Counted from the stretch's first letter, positions 9,101 to 24,100 are shown. The stretch is 64,000 nt of DNA from Cordilura impudica (GCA_963682025.1 OY821521.1:51800016-51864015), one strand, 5' to 3'. Made by a program: numbers and translations. Notes: a model not told the origin generated them from the sequence alone.

Positions 9101-12100
9101 GAAATAATAGTCGGTCTAGACCGACTATACGATACCCTATACCATGGTTTAGAGACCTTATCTCATCGGTCCAACTAATTCGATATTGAAAATAAGCATA
9201 AACCATAATTTGAGTCGCATTGTTATTAATTTTTTTGGCTGCAGATATGAAAAAGTTCATATCGGATGTTATTTTTATATGGGGACTAGGTCGAAATATG
9301 GACCGATCCTGACCATATGTGGTAAACTCACTTACATTTTGAAACAATAAATACATACCAAATTTGAGAAAAACCTGTGCAATATTTTTGTTTTTTATAG
9401 ATTTAATTGAAGATCGGGAAGCAGCTCTTTATGGGGCCTATGACGAAGAATTGTCCTATAGGGATTATTTTTGGACTACTGATTAATAGATATAATAAAC
9501 ACATACAAACCCAATTTGAGTGAGATCTATATGATAATATGGATCTTATGGCAATTTATGTCGATTTCATAGGGGTCATTTGTATGGGGACTGGGTCTGA
9601 ACTTGGACCGAATTTCACCAATTTCAATAGCGTTCATCCTATGTCCGATGAAAGATTATATACCAAATTTGATCAAAATATATTCATATATAGTTTGATT
9701 ACAAGGTTTACATGGACACACAGATGGACGGACGGACGGACATCGTTAAATCGACTCTGAAAGTAATTCTAAGTCGATCGGTATAATAAAAGGTCAAATA
9801 TTTTTGGTAGTTACAAACAGCAGCACTAAGTCATTATACCCAAATAACATGGTGGTATAGGGTATAAAAACACTTTTTAGGAAAAGGTAATTTTTAAGAA
9901 ACAGTACTTTATTAAGAAAAGGTACTTTATTAAGAAAAGGTACTTTTTGGAAAGGGTGCTTTTTTAAGAAAAACACTTTTTTAGGAAAAGGTAATTTTTA
10001 AGAAACAGAACTTTATTAAGAAAAGGTACTTTATTAAGAAAAGGTACTTTTTGGAAAGGATGCTTTTTTAAGAAAAGGCAAATTTTTAATAATTTTTTTT
10101 ATATGTACTTATTTACGAAAAAGTACTTTTTTAAGAAACGAACTTTTTTAAGCAAATATACTTTTTAACAACATGTACTTTTTAAGAAAATTTACTTTTT
10201 TAAGAAAAAGCCTTCTTTAAGAAAAGTTCCTTTTTTAATAAAATATACATTTTAAAGGAAAGATCATTAAAAAAAAAAAGATTTACTTGTTAGTAAAGGT
10301 AATTTTTTTCAAAAAGGGTACCTTAAAAAAATAGTTTTTTTTGTTAAAAGGTAATTTCTTAAGAAAATTTATTTTTTTAAGAAGAGGTACTTATGTGTGC
10401 AAGTAATACCTACCAATCCACTAAAGTATCTATAATATTAATAGGCTAGGCGATGTTTTGTTCTACCGTTTTATCCCGATTTTGACCAAACGTATGTATA
10501 TTATTTGAAAGGTACTACTTACAGCTTTTTAATTTTTTCCTTTATTTTGAGTAAATTGCATTTAAAGTTGCTAACACATATATAAGATTAGACATATGTA
10601 TGCTATGTGTGTTTTATTAAATTTGTTAATGTGTTAGTTAATGAGTTTGTTATCTTCATTCACAATAATAATAAACCAAAAAAAGTGTTGGTTTGTGAAT
10701 TGGCTAAGTTGAAAAATAAAGCCGCCTAGAAATTGCACTCGAATTTCATGCGCTGGAATCTGCTAGTTAAAACAAATTCGCTAAATTTTTTATCATATTT
10801 GGAGGTGGCTCCACATTAATGTCATAATTTGATACAGTGTTGTCCGTTTTTAGTCATTTTGAATAGCAACCTGTTGGAAATACCAACAAATATTATTATC
10901 GTAATTTTATTCTGTAAATTAGCGTAATATCAACAGACATACCGACATAGCTATATCGATTCAAGTTGTTATAAGGATTAAGAATACTTTATGGGTAGCA
11001 AATTCATATTTCGATGATTTACAAACGCAAGGACAAACTGATATATACCCTCTATTAGGAACAGTGGAGGGATATAAAATCAAATGTTGTTCTAACATTT
11101 TAATTATGATCCAAATACAAGTGCTTTATATTCCTTATTGATTTAGTTATAACCATATAGTTAGTACACAATTATAATTTCTTTTTAGATATTATAATTT
11201 ATACATTTCCATCTACTTCATGTATATCAATATGAATATCATATATGAATATGAACAATCTATTTTACTTATAGGTAACCCAACAAATGCTAGCCAATAA
11301 TACAGCACCTAATGGCGAATTTCGTTTGGGCTTGAAAAGATTCCATGATTTATGTCCATCTAAAGTACGTGAAAATCTTACTAATGCCCGCAAACTTAAA
11401 GAGTGGGATGGGCCACACAAAACAGCCATTGCTGAGGTCTCTAGGAAAATTAATGAATTTGATGCACAAAATACGGGTAAGTAGTAATAAATCAAATCAA
11501 GTTTTAATATAATATTAAATATCTATATTTTGTGAATTATTCGTTTTCTTTTCAGATGCTTCCAAATTAACTTGGGATAAAAAACTTATTAAAGAAGATT
11601 TAGATAATACTTTAGAAATGCTTAATAGTTATGAAAAATATTATCCCGACATTAAAACTGCTTATGATTGTATACTGTATCCCACACAAAACGGTTGGCA
11701 GGCTGTGGTTGATATCACTGAAAAGGTATTACATTTTATTGCATTCTTTAATTTGTTCTTCTTCTAATAATTTTGAGTGTGTGTGTGTGTTTATTTTATT
11801 TTTATTTTTAAGGGAGATTTAGAAAATGCTTTACATATTGGTGAATTTACCAAAACTCATCAGATCAAAAATGTTGATGATTATCTGTCCATATCAGTTA
11901 ATGTTCATGACGAGGGCAATGTTTTGGAAATTGTTGGAATGTGCTGTAAGTTTATTTTCTAACTATTAGAATTAATAATTCCTTATTAAACCATTTAACT
12001 CAACGTTTGGTTCTTTTAGTCCCTTTAAGAATATTTAAAAATTTTAGAATTTTCAGAATTGTCCGATTTTCCATTTTCGAAAAATGGAACAGTATTGAAC

Positions 12101-15100
12101 AAAAATTTTTATTCAATTTGTTTAACATTTAAAAGTAAGAGTTCATTCAATATTTTGAACATTTAAAAGTGGGAGTGCCAAACAGGAAGAAAACTATATT
12201 ATATTACCTTAAACCATATTGGTTTTTATAGTTTAAACCATTAATAATCATATTTTTTTTAAAATTTTTTTTAACAGTAAAATTATTTTTTTAAATGCCT
12301 AATATACTATATTTTTTGATTCCCCGATGAATTAAGTGATCTGAAAACTGTCTTTATATATCTTTTGCGATTTTTCCGTTATAAAAATTCAACGTTGCTG
12401 TTCGAAAAATCGAACAGAGGAAAAATATATTTATTTCTATAGGGAAAATGTATTTTTCTAACATTTTGACCTACGACGCACAGTGGCTGAAAATCGTTTT
12501 TCATTTTCCAAAATTCTGTAACTTTTGAACCGATCAAAATATTTTAGTATTTTTTTTAATGGATAGATATTTATTTGAACTTAACTCAGTCTTAATTTCA
12601 TTAAAATTGATTGAGTATTTTTTAATGAATTCCACGTCAAAATTTAACTTTTGATTTTTTTTAACTTTTAGCGTGAAATATGGGTTTTTAATTTATTAAA
12701 AAATGTCATATTTGGATTATAATAATATTTATTATACCCATTTTTTGTAATAATGGAATTTTTTTTATGTTTACACTCAGAAAAATTTTTATACTAAAAA
12801 AAAAAAAATAGGAAAATCAACTGGAAATTTTGCTATTATTGCTGAAAAATTTAAAATTTTTTGCTCTCCAATTTGCAAAACGTTAGTAATATTATCTAAA
12901 AACATTGCTATAACTACAGAAAAATTTATTATATTTTTCTACCAAATTTGTTAATTTTAGTAAAATAAATCTGCTGAACATTAGCGCAATGACTCTGATT
13001 TTTTTTTAAATTTTGATATGAAAATATGGGATTTTATTTTTTGAATCTTTCATCTATAATATTAATAGGCAAGGCGATTTCGTGTTATCAAAGTTTTGTT
13101 CTACCGTTTTATCCCGATTTTGACCAAACGTATATTATTTGAAAGGTGTTTCTTTTTAGCTGTTCACCAGATTTACAGATTTTTAAATTTTTTCCTTTAT
13201 TTTGAGTAAATTGCAAGGTTCAGAAAATACACACATCAAACACACAATGTTCTGTTCTAACGCAGCCAACACATATTTTTATTTGTGTTTCTAAATTTTG
13301 TACGGTGCCCAACACAATCATGACTGTGTCTCGTTTTGATATTTCGTTATCTACACGAACATGTTTCTATCACGTATTTTTTGTTTCGAACACACATAAA
13401 CCACACAGATTCGAGTGTAGCTTTATTTTGAGTTCGTTTTCTTCCACGTGTACTGCTAAAAAACAGAACATGTTCCTTAACGCGTGCATCTAAAAATTAA
13501 ATTATTATCCACTCGCGATGGGAAAAATCTGAAACACCCCTATAATAACGACAACAATTGTTTCAACCAAATTTATTAAAAAAATCAAGAATAATTCATT
13601 AGCAGTTACATATAAAATAATAAAAATAAAAAGATAATAAAAATAAAAATAAATAAAAATAAAAACATAATAATAAAAAAAAAAAATATAATAAAAATAA
13701 AAAGATAGCAATAAAATAGAAAGCAGAAAAATTTTATATGTTTTTTATGACTTAATATCGTTTTTTTCCGATCGCGAGTTTTAATTTTAATTTTTAGATG
13801 TAAGCGTTCAATAACATGTTCTGTTTTTTTTAGCAGTACACGTGCAAGAACACGAACTTAAAATAAAGCTACACTCGAATCTGTGTGGTTTATGTGTGTT
13901 CAGTGTTTTTTTTTCTGAACTCCGATTACAACGTATTACATATATTTTATAAGAAATAACTTTTATTTTATTATATACAAAAATATTTTTTATGAAGATA
14001 ACACTTTTTTTTTACTAACAAAAGAACATGTGTGTTAAATAGCACAATATAAACTTTATGAAAAAAAGCATTGGAAATATTTTTTTTTTAAATTAAAATG
14101 ACAGAAGCCAAATTAGTCAGAGAATACATTGCTATAAAAAACTGATTTTCGAGAACATGTTAGATAACACTATATGAATATAAACCCTTGATACTTTACA
14201 TAAATTTCAAGACAAAATATACCGTTAGTTCATTTATCAATACTAGCAGATTCCAGCGCTCGAAATTCGAGTGCAATTTCTAGGCAACTTTATTTTTCAA
14301 CTTAGCCAATTCACAAACCATCACCGTTTTGGTTTATTATTATTGTGAATGAAGATAACAAACTCATTAACAAACACATTAACGAATTTAATAAACACAC
14401 ACATAGCATATGTATAATTTTATGTATGTGTTAGTAGCAATTTACAAATGCAATTTACTCAAAAAAAAGGACAAAATTTAAAAAATCTATAAATCTGGAA
14501 AAAAAGTTAAAAGAAATACCTTTCAAATAACATACGTTTGGTCAAAATCGGGATAAAGCGGCAGAACAAAACATCGGTCACAAGAAATCGCCTAGCCTAT
14601 TAATATAGATGTTCAAGAGAGTGCGCTAAAATTTTGACATATCACAAGAAAAATAACTTATATAAATGTAATGGGGCTTCATTACGACTTAGGTCGGTAT
14701 ATCTATAATATTAATAGGCAAGGCGATTTCTTGTGACCGATGTAAGTTTCACAGTTTTACCCCGATTTTGACAAAAAATTTATCATTTAAAAGGTATTTC
14801 TTTTTAGCTGTTACCCAGATTTACAGATTTTCATCGTCTGGAAAATTTTTTTGGAGTTATGATCATTTAAAGTTGCTACTAACACATACATAAAATTATA
14901 CAATGCTATGTATGTCGTTATTAAATTTGTTAATGTGTTTAGTTTGTTTTCTTCATTTAAAATGAGTTGAATTGTGAAGCATACCTTTAGGGTCTTTATT
15001 AAATGAAAAAATAAAATTTCCTAGAATTTGCACTTGAATTTCGAGTGCTGGAATCTGCTAGTCGTTCTTAAGTCGACTTAGGCAGTTATCGCTTGTGACC

Positions 15101-18100
15101 TCACATATATTGACATAATATCATCATTTTACTACAACTCTTTTATCTAAATTTTATTATCCCCATTTATTTGCTTCATGTATTCGTAGAAGTATAAAGT
15201 AAACAAAAAGTAATAAACGTTTTTAAACTCTTTCTTTTAACTCATACTCTCTGTCTGTCTGTCGTGGGTGGACCCCATTCCCCCTCATCCAATTGATCTG
15301 AAACTTGGCCCATAGTCTTGTTGTGGCTAAAGATTATTTTTTGGGTAGTCACGCACAGTCACGGGGTGATCTAAATGTCATTTCCCCTCATCCGATCGAT
15401 CTGAAACTTAGTCCATACACTTGCTGTGAAAAAAGATTAACTTTGACTTAGTCACGCACAGTCACGCGCAGTCACTTAGTGATGTCAAACCCATTTCCCC
15501 TTATCCGATCGATCTGAAACTTGGTCCATACACTTGCTGTGGAAAAAAGATTAACTTTGACTTAGTCACGCACAGTCACGCATAGTCACGGAGTGATCTA
15601 AATGTCATTTTCCTTCATCAGATCGATCTGAAACTTGGTCCATACACTTGCTGTGGAAAAAAGATTAACTTTGACTTAGTCACGCACAGTCACGCATGGT
15701 TACGCGCAGTCACGTAGTGATCTAAGACCCATTTCCCCTTATCCGATCGATCTGAAGCTAGGTCGATAGACTTCCTGTGAAAAAAGATTAACTTTGACAT
15801 AGTCACGCACAGTCACGCATGGTCACGCGCGGTCACGTGGTGATCTAAAACCCATTTCCCCTTATCCGATCGATCTGAAACTTGGTCGATAGACTTGCTG
15901 TGAAAAAATATTAAGTTTGACATAGTCACGCACAGTCACGCATAGTCACGCACAGTCACGCATAGTCACGCACAGTCACGGAGTGATCTAAATGTCATTT
16001 TCCTTCATCCGATCGATCTGAAACTTGGTCCATACACTTGCTGTGGAAAAAAGATTAACTTTGACTTAGTCACGCACAGTCACGCATGGTCACGCGCAGT
16101 CACGTAGTGATCTAAAACCCATTTCCCTTTATCCGATCGATCTGAAGCTAGGTCGATAGACTTGCTGTGACAAAATATTAAGTTTGACATAGTCACGCAC
16201 AGTTACTCATAGTCACGCATAGTCACGCACAGTCGCGGAGTGACCTAAATGTCATTTTCCTTCATCCGATCGATCTGAAACTTGGTTCATAGTCTTGTTG
16301 TGACTGTAGATTAACTTTGACTTAGTCACGCACAGTCACGCATAGTCACGCACAGTCACGGAGTGATTTAAAACACATTTCCACTTATCCGATCAATCTG
16401 GAACTTGGTCGACAGACTTGCTGTAAAAAAAGATTAACTTTGACTTAGTCACGCAAAGTCACGCATAGTCACGCACAGTCACGGAGTGATTTAAAACACA
16501 TTTCCACTTATCCGATCAATCTGAAACTTGGTCCATAGACTTGCTGTGAACACAGATAAATTTTTAAATAGTCACGCAAAGTCATGCAGTCACGCATGGA
16601 TTCAGGACTCATATGCATAAGGAAAGAAAGAGTTTTAATAAAAACATTGTTTTTATGGGTTAGATTATTTTATGAATTAATTTTCTCCATAAACTTTTAA
16701 AACATTTATTTTAAAAGTGCGCTATAATTTTGAGCAGCACTTTATATAGGTAACAATTATTTTGATTTTCGGTATCAAAAATGAGTCTTTAATTTTCCAC
16801 CGAAAAAAACCCCTTAGATATTACTTGCTAAATTTTTTTTTATAACAGATTTTTACAACGCCATATTTTTATATAAAAAAAATTTTAAAGATGTGAATTT
16901 GATTTTCTATATGAAATTGTGTTTTTTATTTTTACAAACTAAAAAAAAAAATTATATATATCACTAATTTTTCTTTAAAGCTCCTCATGGCACTCATGTT
17001 GCTTCCATTGCCAGTGGCAATCATTCTTCTAAAGATCTTGATGGATGTGCTCCCAATGCTAAAATTGTCTCAATGACCATCGGTGATGGCCGTTTGGGAT
17101 CGATGGAAACCGGCACTGGCCTAGTGCGAGCCATGATAAAAGTTATGGAATTATGTCGTTCGGGCCGAAAAATAGATGTTATCAATATGAGTTATGGTGA
17201 ACACGCACATTGGTCTAATACTGGGTAATCATTACTGTTGTTCTTATTGCTATTATTTTCTTTTTATTTTAATTTCAGTTTTAAATTATTTTGAAATTTC
17301 CTTTAAACTTTTATGAATATCAAAAAAAAAAAACTAAAACCATAACCAAAAAAAAAAAAAAAAAAAAACAAACTCACTGTAGATATCCGGCAACCATTGA
17401 TAAGAAACGACGTAAAAAAAGAAAACCTTACTTAAGGTAAATTGTTTTACTAATACTGCTACTACTACTACAGCTATTTTTAATTGTTGTTTATTCAGTG
17501 TAGTTTACACCCAACATCCTCTGTTAAAAATTCTACCCTTTATACTTACAAACAACTAAAACTAACAAACACAGTCAAAAGGAAATTTCAAAAAAGTAAT
17601 TTTATTTAATGTTGTTTTTAACCCTCTAATGTTGTAAAGGGTCTTCTCAAAAGCTGATATGTGATTTTCGGCTTGAGTTTGTTTCTACAAAAATTTATTA
17701 TTCCATCAAATTGATCTAAAAAATTTCTTTAAAAAAGACTTCGCTTTCGTCCATTTTATGACCAACACTAAACGGTCAACCATGTTAAGATTTGTAACAA
17801 ATAAATAAATTTATTTTTAAATTATCTGTTGTTTGAAAACTCTGAAACTTATATACATAGATTACTAGCGGATTCCATCGAACGTTTTTGCGTCCTAGCC
17901 TACATTAGCAAATAAATTGTTTTTTGAGTGGATTTATAATATTCCACTTCTGTTGTTTATGGAATATTCGCTTTGACATTAAGAATTTATGGCCTCCAGC
18001 TGTATGCTGTTAAATATTTACTTTGTATAGGAATTGCCACGCCCAATGCACCAATCCTGACAGTTAATGAACGCAAAGATCAAGAATCGTGCTTGATATG

Positions 18101-21100
18101 TTATGTTGAATATATCGGCTCTAAAGTAAAGAACAAAAAACATAGAAGAGTTCGAATCGTATCTTTGCTGTAAATCTTAGAGGCTTCGGTCTCGATCAAA
18201 TTCGGTTCTTGTGTGTCTGTTACGCCCTTTAATGAGTACTCTAAAAGTAAACCCTGTAGGACCATTCTCGATCTTCACTTAAATCTATTAAAAAACAAAA
18301 GTATTTCACAGATTCGTCTCAAATTTGGTTTATTCATGATTTTGTGAACCGTAATTGTTGGTCAATTTTTTGACCTGTTCGCCGTATTAAAATAGCATCA
18401 ACTATAAATATTTTCATATCTGCAGGGCATAAATCAATAACAATGCTACTCAAACTTGGTTTATTGTTATTTTCTATATCCAAGTATGACCCCAGAAACG
18501 TTCGGCCTAAGACGATTTCTCGAAATTCATGGTTTAGGGTAATTTTATTAGTTGTTTTTCTCAAAATCCTATTAAATATCATAAAAAAAATATTTTTTTT
18601 TGTTCCTAACTAGTTTTCTGTTTTAAATGTGTTTTTGCTGGAACCGCGATATAGTAATGAAAAAAAAAAAAACTTGAGATCATTAGAGGGTTAAAAACTT
18701 TCTTTTACACGGTTGTTGAAAAACAATAATTTTATGATTTCCCTATTTTTTTTATATTAATATTTTTGTTTGTTTATTTACTTGTTTTCTTTAGTCGTAT
18801 TGGTGAACTTATGAGTGAGGTAGTTAACAAATACGGTGTTGTTTGGGTTGCCTCAGCGGGTAATCATGGTCCAGCCCTATGTACGGTTGGCACACCGCCA
18901 GATATTGCTCAACCTAGTTGTATAGGTGTTGGTGCTTATGTCTCACCCCAAATGATGGAGGCTGAATATGCGATGCGTGAAAAACTGGCAGCTAATGTTT
19001 ATACTTGGACCTCAAGAGATCCTTGTATTGATGGCGGCCAAGGGGTAACGGTATGTGCTCCCGGTGGTGCTATAACATCAGTACCACAATTCACCATGTC
19101 CAAAGCGGCTCTTATGAATGGTACTTCCATGGCTGCACCTCATGTTGCTGGCGCTATAGGTAAACACAATTGTTATTTCAGCCACAAAGCATTAAAACCA
19201 ACTAAATATGATAAATTATTTTAAATGTTTTCCTCTTTCCTCTTAATCTTTCCGTTTTTAATTCACGTTTTTGTTACTTTTTTGTTTTGTTTGTTTTCAT
19301 TACAGCTTTACTTATCTCTGGTCTGAAACAACGTAATGTTTCATATTCACCCTTTAGTATTAAACGTGCAATTTGTGCTACTGCCACTAAATTAAGTTAT
19401 GTTGATCCATTCGCTCAAGGCAGTGGTCTTTTAAATGTTGAAAAAGCCTTTGAACATTTGTTGGAACATGATAAAGCTGTCGAGAAAATGTTAAGGTATG
19501 TGTAGTTCCATGTTCTAAGCTCAACTACTTATCCTCTCTGCCATGTATTTGTTGTTGTTGTTTATTAAGTTTTTACGTATTATATATTTTATTTCTTTTG
19601 TTGTGTAAAGTTTTTGTTTAAAGTTGTTGTGCATTTTTGTTTTAATTATGCTTTATTTTAACAAAACATACTTTTGTACTTTATATAAAATTTGTATGTT
19701 TGTTTGCTCATTTCTTTTACAGGTTTTCTATACGTTGTGGTCCTACTAACGCTAAAGGAATTCACATTAGAGAAGGTGTTTTAAAGAAGCCCTATGAATA
19801 TAACGTTAATATTGAACCAATATTCTTTAACGATACGGAGGCTGGTGAGTCTTAAATTAGTTTAGATAATGCTTTTTACGTCGACTTGGGTATCAATTAT
19901 TTAATTCTCGCCTGTATTTAGTGCAACAGCTCATATAATTGTACCCTAGTTTTATTTATTTTTTGCTTTGTAATAAACAAAGGATTTCGTTTTACATCAC
20001 CTCTTTCGAGATGTAATAAAGAACATTGAAAAGTCATTAAGTGGACACAATTGTTGATGCTGATCAAATAAATATTCATCAGCGGATATTCTGTTGATGG
20101 AGTTACTGAAAAACTACAAACAAACAAACAAGTAGCTTTTCAATATTAAAAAGTCATTTAAAGTCAGCAGTAGATATTACATACTGCGTTTATAGTTTTT
20201 CACTTCTTGAACTTATTTCCATTTATAGGAACTTTAAAGTTTCAAAAGATTAAATTTTTCCAAGAAAATATATTTAAATACTTGCAGTCTTCATTCGATC
20301 CCTCTATTGGTGGGTATTGGCTATAATGACTTTGTGCTGCTGTTTGTAACACTTTCTGAGTCCATATAGCGATGTCCGTCTGTCCGTCCGTCTGTCCATG
20401 TAAACCTTGTAATCAAACTACAGGTCGCAATTATGAATATATTTCAATGAAATTTCGTATATAAGCTTTTATCGGTCATAGCATGAACGCTATTGCAATT
20501 GGTGAAATTCGGTCCATGTTCAGGCCTAGTCCCCATACAAATGACCCCTATGAAATCGACTTAAATTGCCATAAGATCCAAATTATGATATAGATCTCGG
20601 TCAAATTGGGTTTATGTGTGTTTATTATATCCATTTATCAGTTAATGAACGCCATATGGCAATTCTTTGTCATAGCCCCCATATAAAGCTGCTTCCCGAT
20701 TTTCACTTAAATCTATCAAAAAACAAAAATATTGCATAGATTTTTCTCAAATTTGGTTTGTTTATATTTTTTCAAAATATAAGTGACTTTACCAAATATG
20801 GTAAGGATCGGTCCATTTTTCGACCTAGTCCACATATAAATATAGCATCCGATATGAACTTTTTCTTATCTGCAGCCAAAAAAAAAAAAAAATAACAACA
20901 ATGCCACTCAAATTTGGTTTATGCTTATTTTCTATATCCAGTTAGTTGGATTCAAAACAATTTTCTCTAATAATAAAAGCTGACATTAAAATATATAAAA
21001 AATCATATATTAACCCATTCCCAGCCATTGGAGCATAAATTTTAGAACAAGAGATATTAGACACAGTTTCTTTTGGTTTTACATTCAACATACCGTGCTT

Positions 21101-24100
21101 GAAAAACACACATAAAAAAATGTAATAATACGAGGGCGGATCAATAAGTCCGTGACTTTTAGAATGAAACACATTTTTTTTTTGCAAAAAAAAATTATTT
21201 TTCAACATAGTCTCCTTTTAGCTCAATACACTTAGTCCAACGTTTTTACAATTTTTGTAACCATTCCAAAAAATAAGATTTTTCGAGGTCCATAAAATAG
21301 GCATTTGTTTCATCAATAATTTCATCGTTGAATCTAAATCTCTTTCCACCGAGCCATTTCTTTAGGTTTGGAAATAGGAAATAGTGACTGGGGGCTAAAT
21401 CAGGAGAATATGGCGGATGAGGTACGAATTCGTAACCCAATTCATGGAGAGACTGCACACATGTGAAGTTGTCACACGATTGCGTTTATGGTCAATTGAG
21501 AGCAAACGCGGCACCCACCTTGCAGAGAGCTTTCTGATCATTTAAAATCGATTGAAATGCCTATAGCATCAACAATCTCACGCTCTTTTACTCTTTGATC
21601 GGCTGTATTGACCTCAATTGGCCGTCCATAACGTTCAGCGTCATTTATATTTGTGCGATCACAACGAAAGTCAGTAAACCACTTTTTTACCCCTGAAATC
21701 GATGGTGCAGAGACTCCATAGTATTTATCAGGCTTTTCCTTGGTTTGACTGACGGTTTTTTTTTCGCAAAAAATAATGTTTAATGAGCACTCGAAATTCG
21801 CTTTTTTCCATTTTTAAAAAACCACGAGGTTGTATATTTTGAACAGCTGTTAAACGCAAAGAAATGACGGAACTTGCTGAAAAATTTACAATAGTCTACT
21901 AACAGGTGGTACTTGATGGGATCAGTGTTGCATTTCATATAACTACGAGGGAAGTTCTCAATTGCACGGACTTATTGATCCGCCCTCGTATAAACCAATA
22001 CTTTGTATTTTGTTTTGTGATGCATTTTATAAAAATTTACAGGACAACGTTAGGTTAGTAAAAAAATCGGTGTACCCACTTGAGTACAATGGCTCATTAG
22101 GTATGCATTTTTTTAGATTTTCGTTTCTATGGAAAAAGTTTTAGAAACTTGAACAGCGCTCTTGATTTTTTGGAAAATGAAGATCACAGCAATTTTGATA
22201 TAGCGATTATTCCACCAGATCCCGTTTGTAATACGGATGAAGAGGAAGGTGTTGCTGAGGATATTTTTTTTTTTTGGCTGATAACACTAATTTAGATGCT
22301 ACTGACAAAATGGCCAAAGTGAGACCCTTCCTAAAACTACTTTCAAACAATTTTTGTCAGTATGGCAACATGCTTGAGAAGTTTTCAGTTGATGAATCAT
22401 AGATAAGTCAGTAAGATTTGGCTTCAAAAATTTGATGCTGACCATCAGCTGTGGTTATTCATACCAGTTCGATACTTATTGTATGGCCAAAGCTGTAAGC
22501 GCAGATAAATCGGAAATGCCACTTGGATTTAGAGTTGTGCTTGATTTTTTGGACAATGTTCCTTACCCTTCAGATCTTGTTATCTTTTTCGACAATTTTT
22601 GTATGCTTGAAATGAAAGAGGATTTCGATATATTGGGACTGTGCGTGAAGAACAAAGAAAGATGCACTAAAGTCAAAAGCACCTATTCAAAAAGGAAAAG
22701 AGAGGATATTTTGACTGCAGAGTTGACAATAAAATAAAACAATAAAATAATATTTTTGGAAAGGAATGAAAACAGTGCAGTAACCGGAGGGTCCAACTGA
22801 AAAAGCTAAAATTAGTGTCAGCCAACCGAGGTTGATCGCAAAATATGATTCGGGAATGGGTGACGCACAGTGGCTGAAAATTGTGTTTCATTGGCAAAAA
22901 TTCTGTAACTTTGGACAGATCAAAATATATTAGTAATTCTTTTTCTAGTGGGTAGATACTTAAACTCTAAGTCAAAGTTGAACTTTTCATTTTTTTAACT
23001 TTTAGTGTGAAATATGGGGTTTTTATTTTTTTTTATTTATTAAAAAATGTCATATTTGGATTTTAATAATAATTACAAGCATTTTTGTAATAATGGGATT
23101 TTTTTTAAATGTTTACACTCAAAAAAAATTTGTACACTCAAAAAAAAAAAAAAAAAAAAGTAAAATCAACTGGAAATTTTGCTGGCAAATTGAAAATTCT
23201 TTGCTGTCAAATTTGCAAATTTGTTTACACTCAATGAATATTTCATTGCCAATAATATATTAAATAGATCTTCATTTGTGGAATTTCGTGAAATTTTTCT
23301 AGTATTGTGCTCTCTATAAAATCTGTAATACTTATTCCTTTATTCCTCTGATAGATCTCCAAGTGGCACCAAATGATATATAATGACATCTTCTGCATGA
23401 TAAATAATTTTGAGAACTGTTGCACATATTTCTCCATGGGTACTTGGTTGTATATATTTTTGCAGTTTTCTTAGCGTAATCTCCAAATTTTCTAGAGTCA
23501 ATAAGGTTTAAATCCACTGCTGTTATTTCAGATCCTGTTATTTCAGATTCTGGATATGAAAACAATCTTCGTGCTGTATTGCCATCATTCATATTGCCCG
23601 ACCCTTGTTTTGGCTGATCTTAACTCTTTGTTGGTTTCGTTGTTTCTTATTAATATGTGTTCCATAAGTCGTATTCTCGCATGTAGTGGTTATAATCCAA
23701 ATTCATATGCATCAGTATTATCTAATGATTTTGTCGGGACTTGATTTAATTGGCTTGATGTTGCTTGGCATATGATGCAGCTGGATGCAGCCTTCGTGTT
23801 AGTCAAAGCCTGGCCTACTTTTCCATCTATCATTGTTAGCATTAGTTGGTATTTTACTTCAATTTGCTGCCCATCTAACTGTAATTGTAATGGCTGTAGT
23901 CTTATAATTTGCGCCTTGATATCAGTAACTTCATTGTTAATGGCATCATGAGTTTCTTTTTTTAATTCAAATTTGATTGGCCTGCATTATTTCGTGGAAG
24001 ATGGTGTCTCATTTTTTCAAATATCGTTTGTGTTATACTAGTGGAAGGCTTTAAATCTTCTAAAATCTTTTTCAATCGCAATGGTACAAATGATTTCATG

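Noticed and set aside
13505..13711. Reverse 68-residue open frame rich in Phe/Tyr
   Set aside because: Translation of an ATAAAAATAAAA low-complexity tract at the centre of the foldback element.
18766..18794. ATG-type start at 18766 giving a longer TPP II fragment
   Set aside because: These codons are intron sequence before the TTTTCTTTAG acceptor. Homology begins at the RIGEL codon after it.
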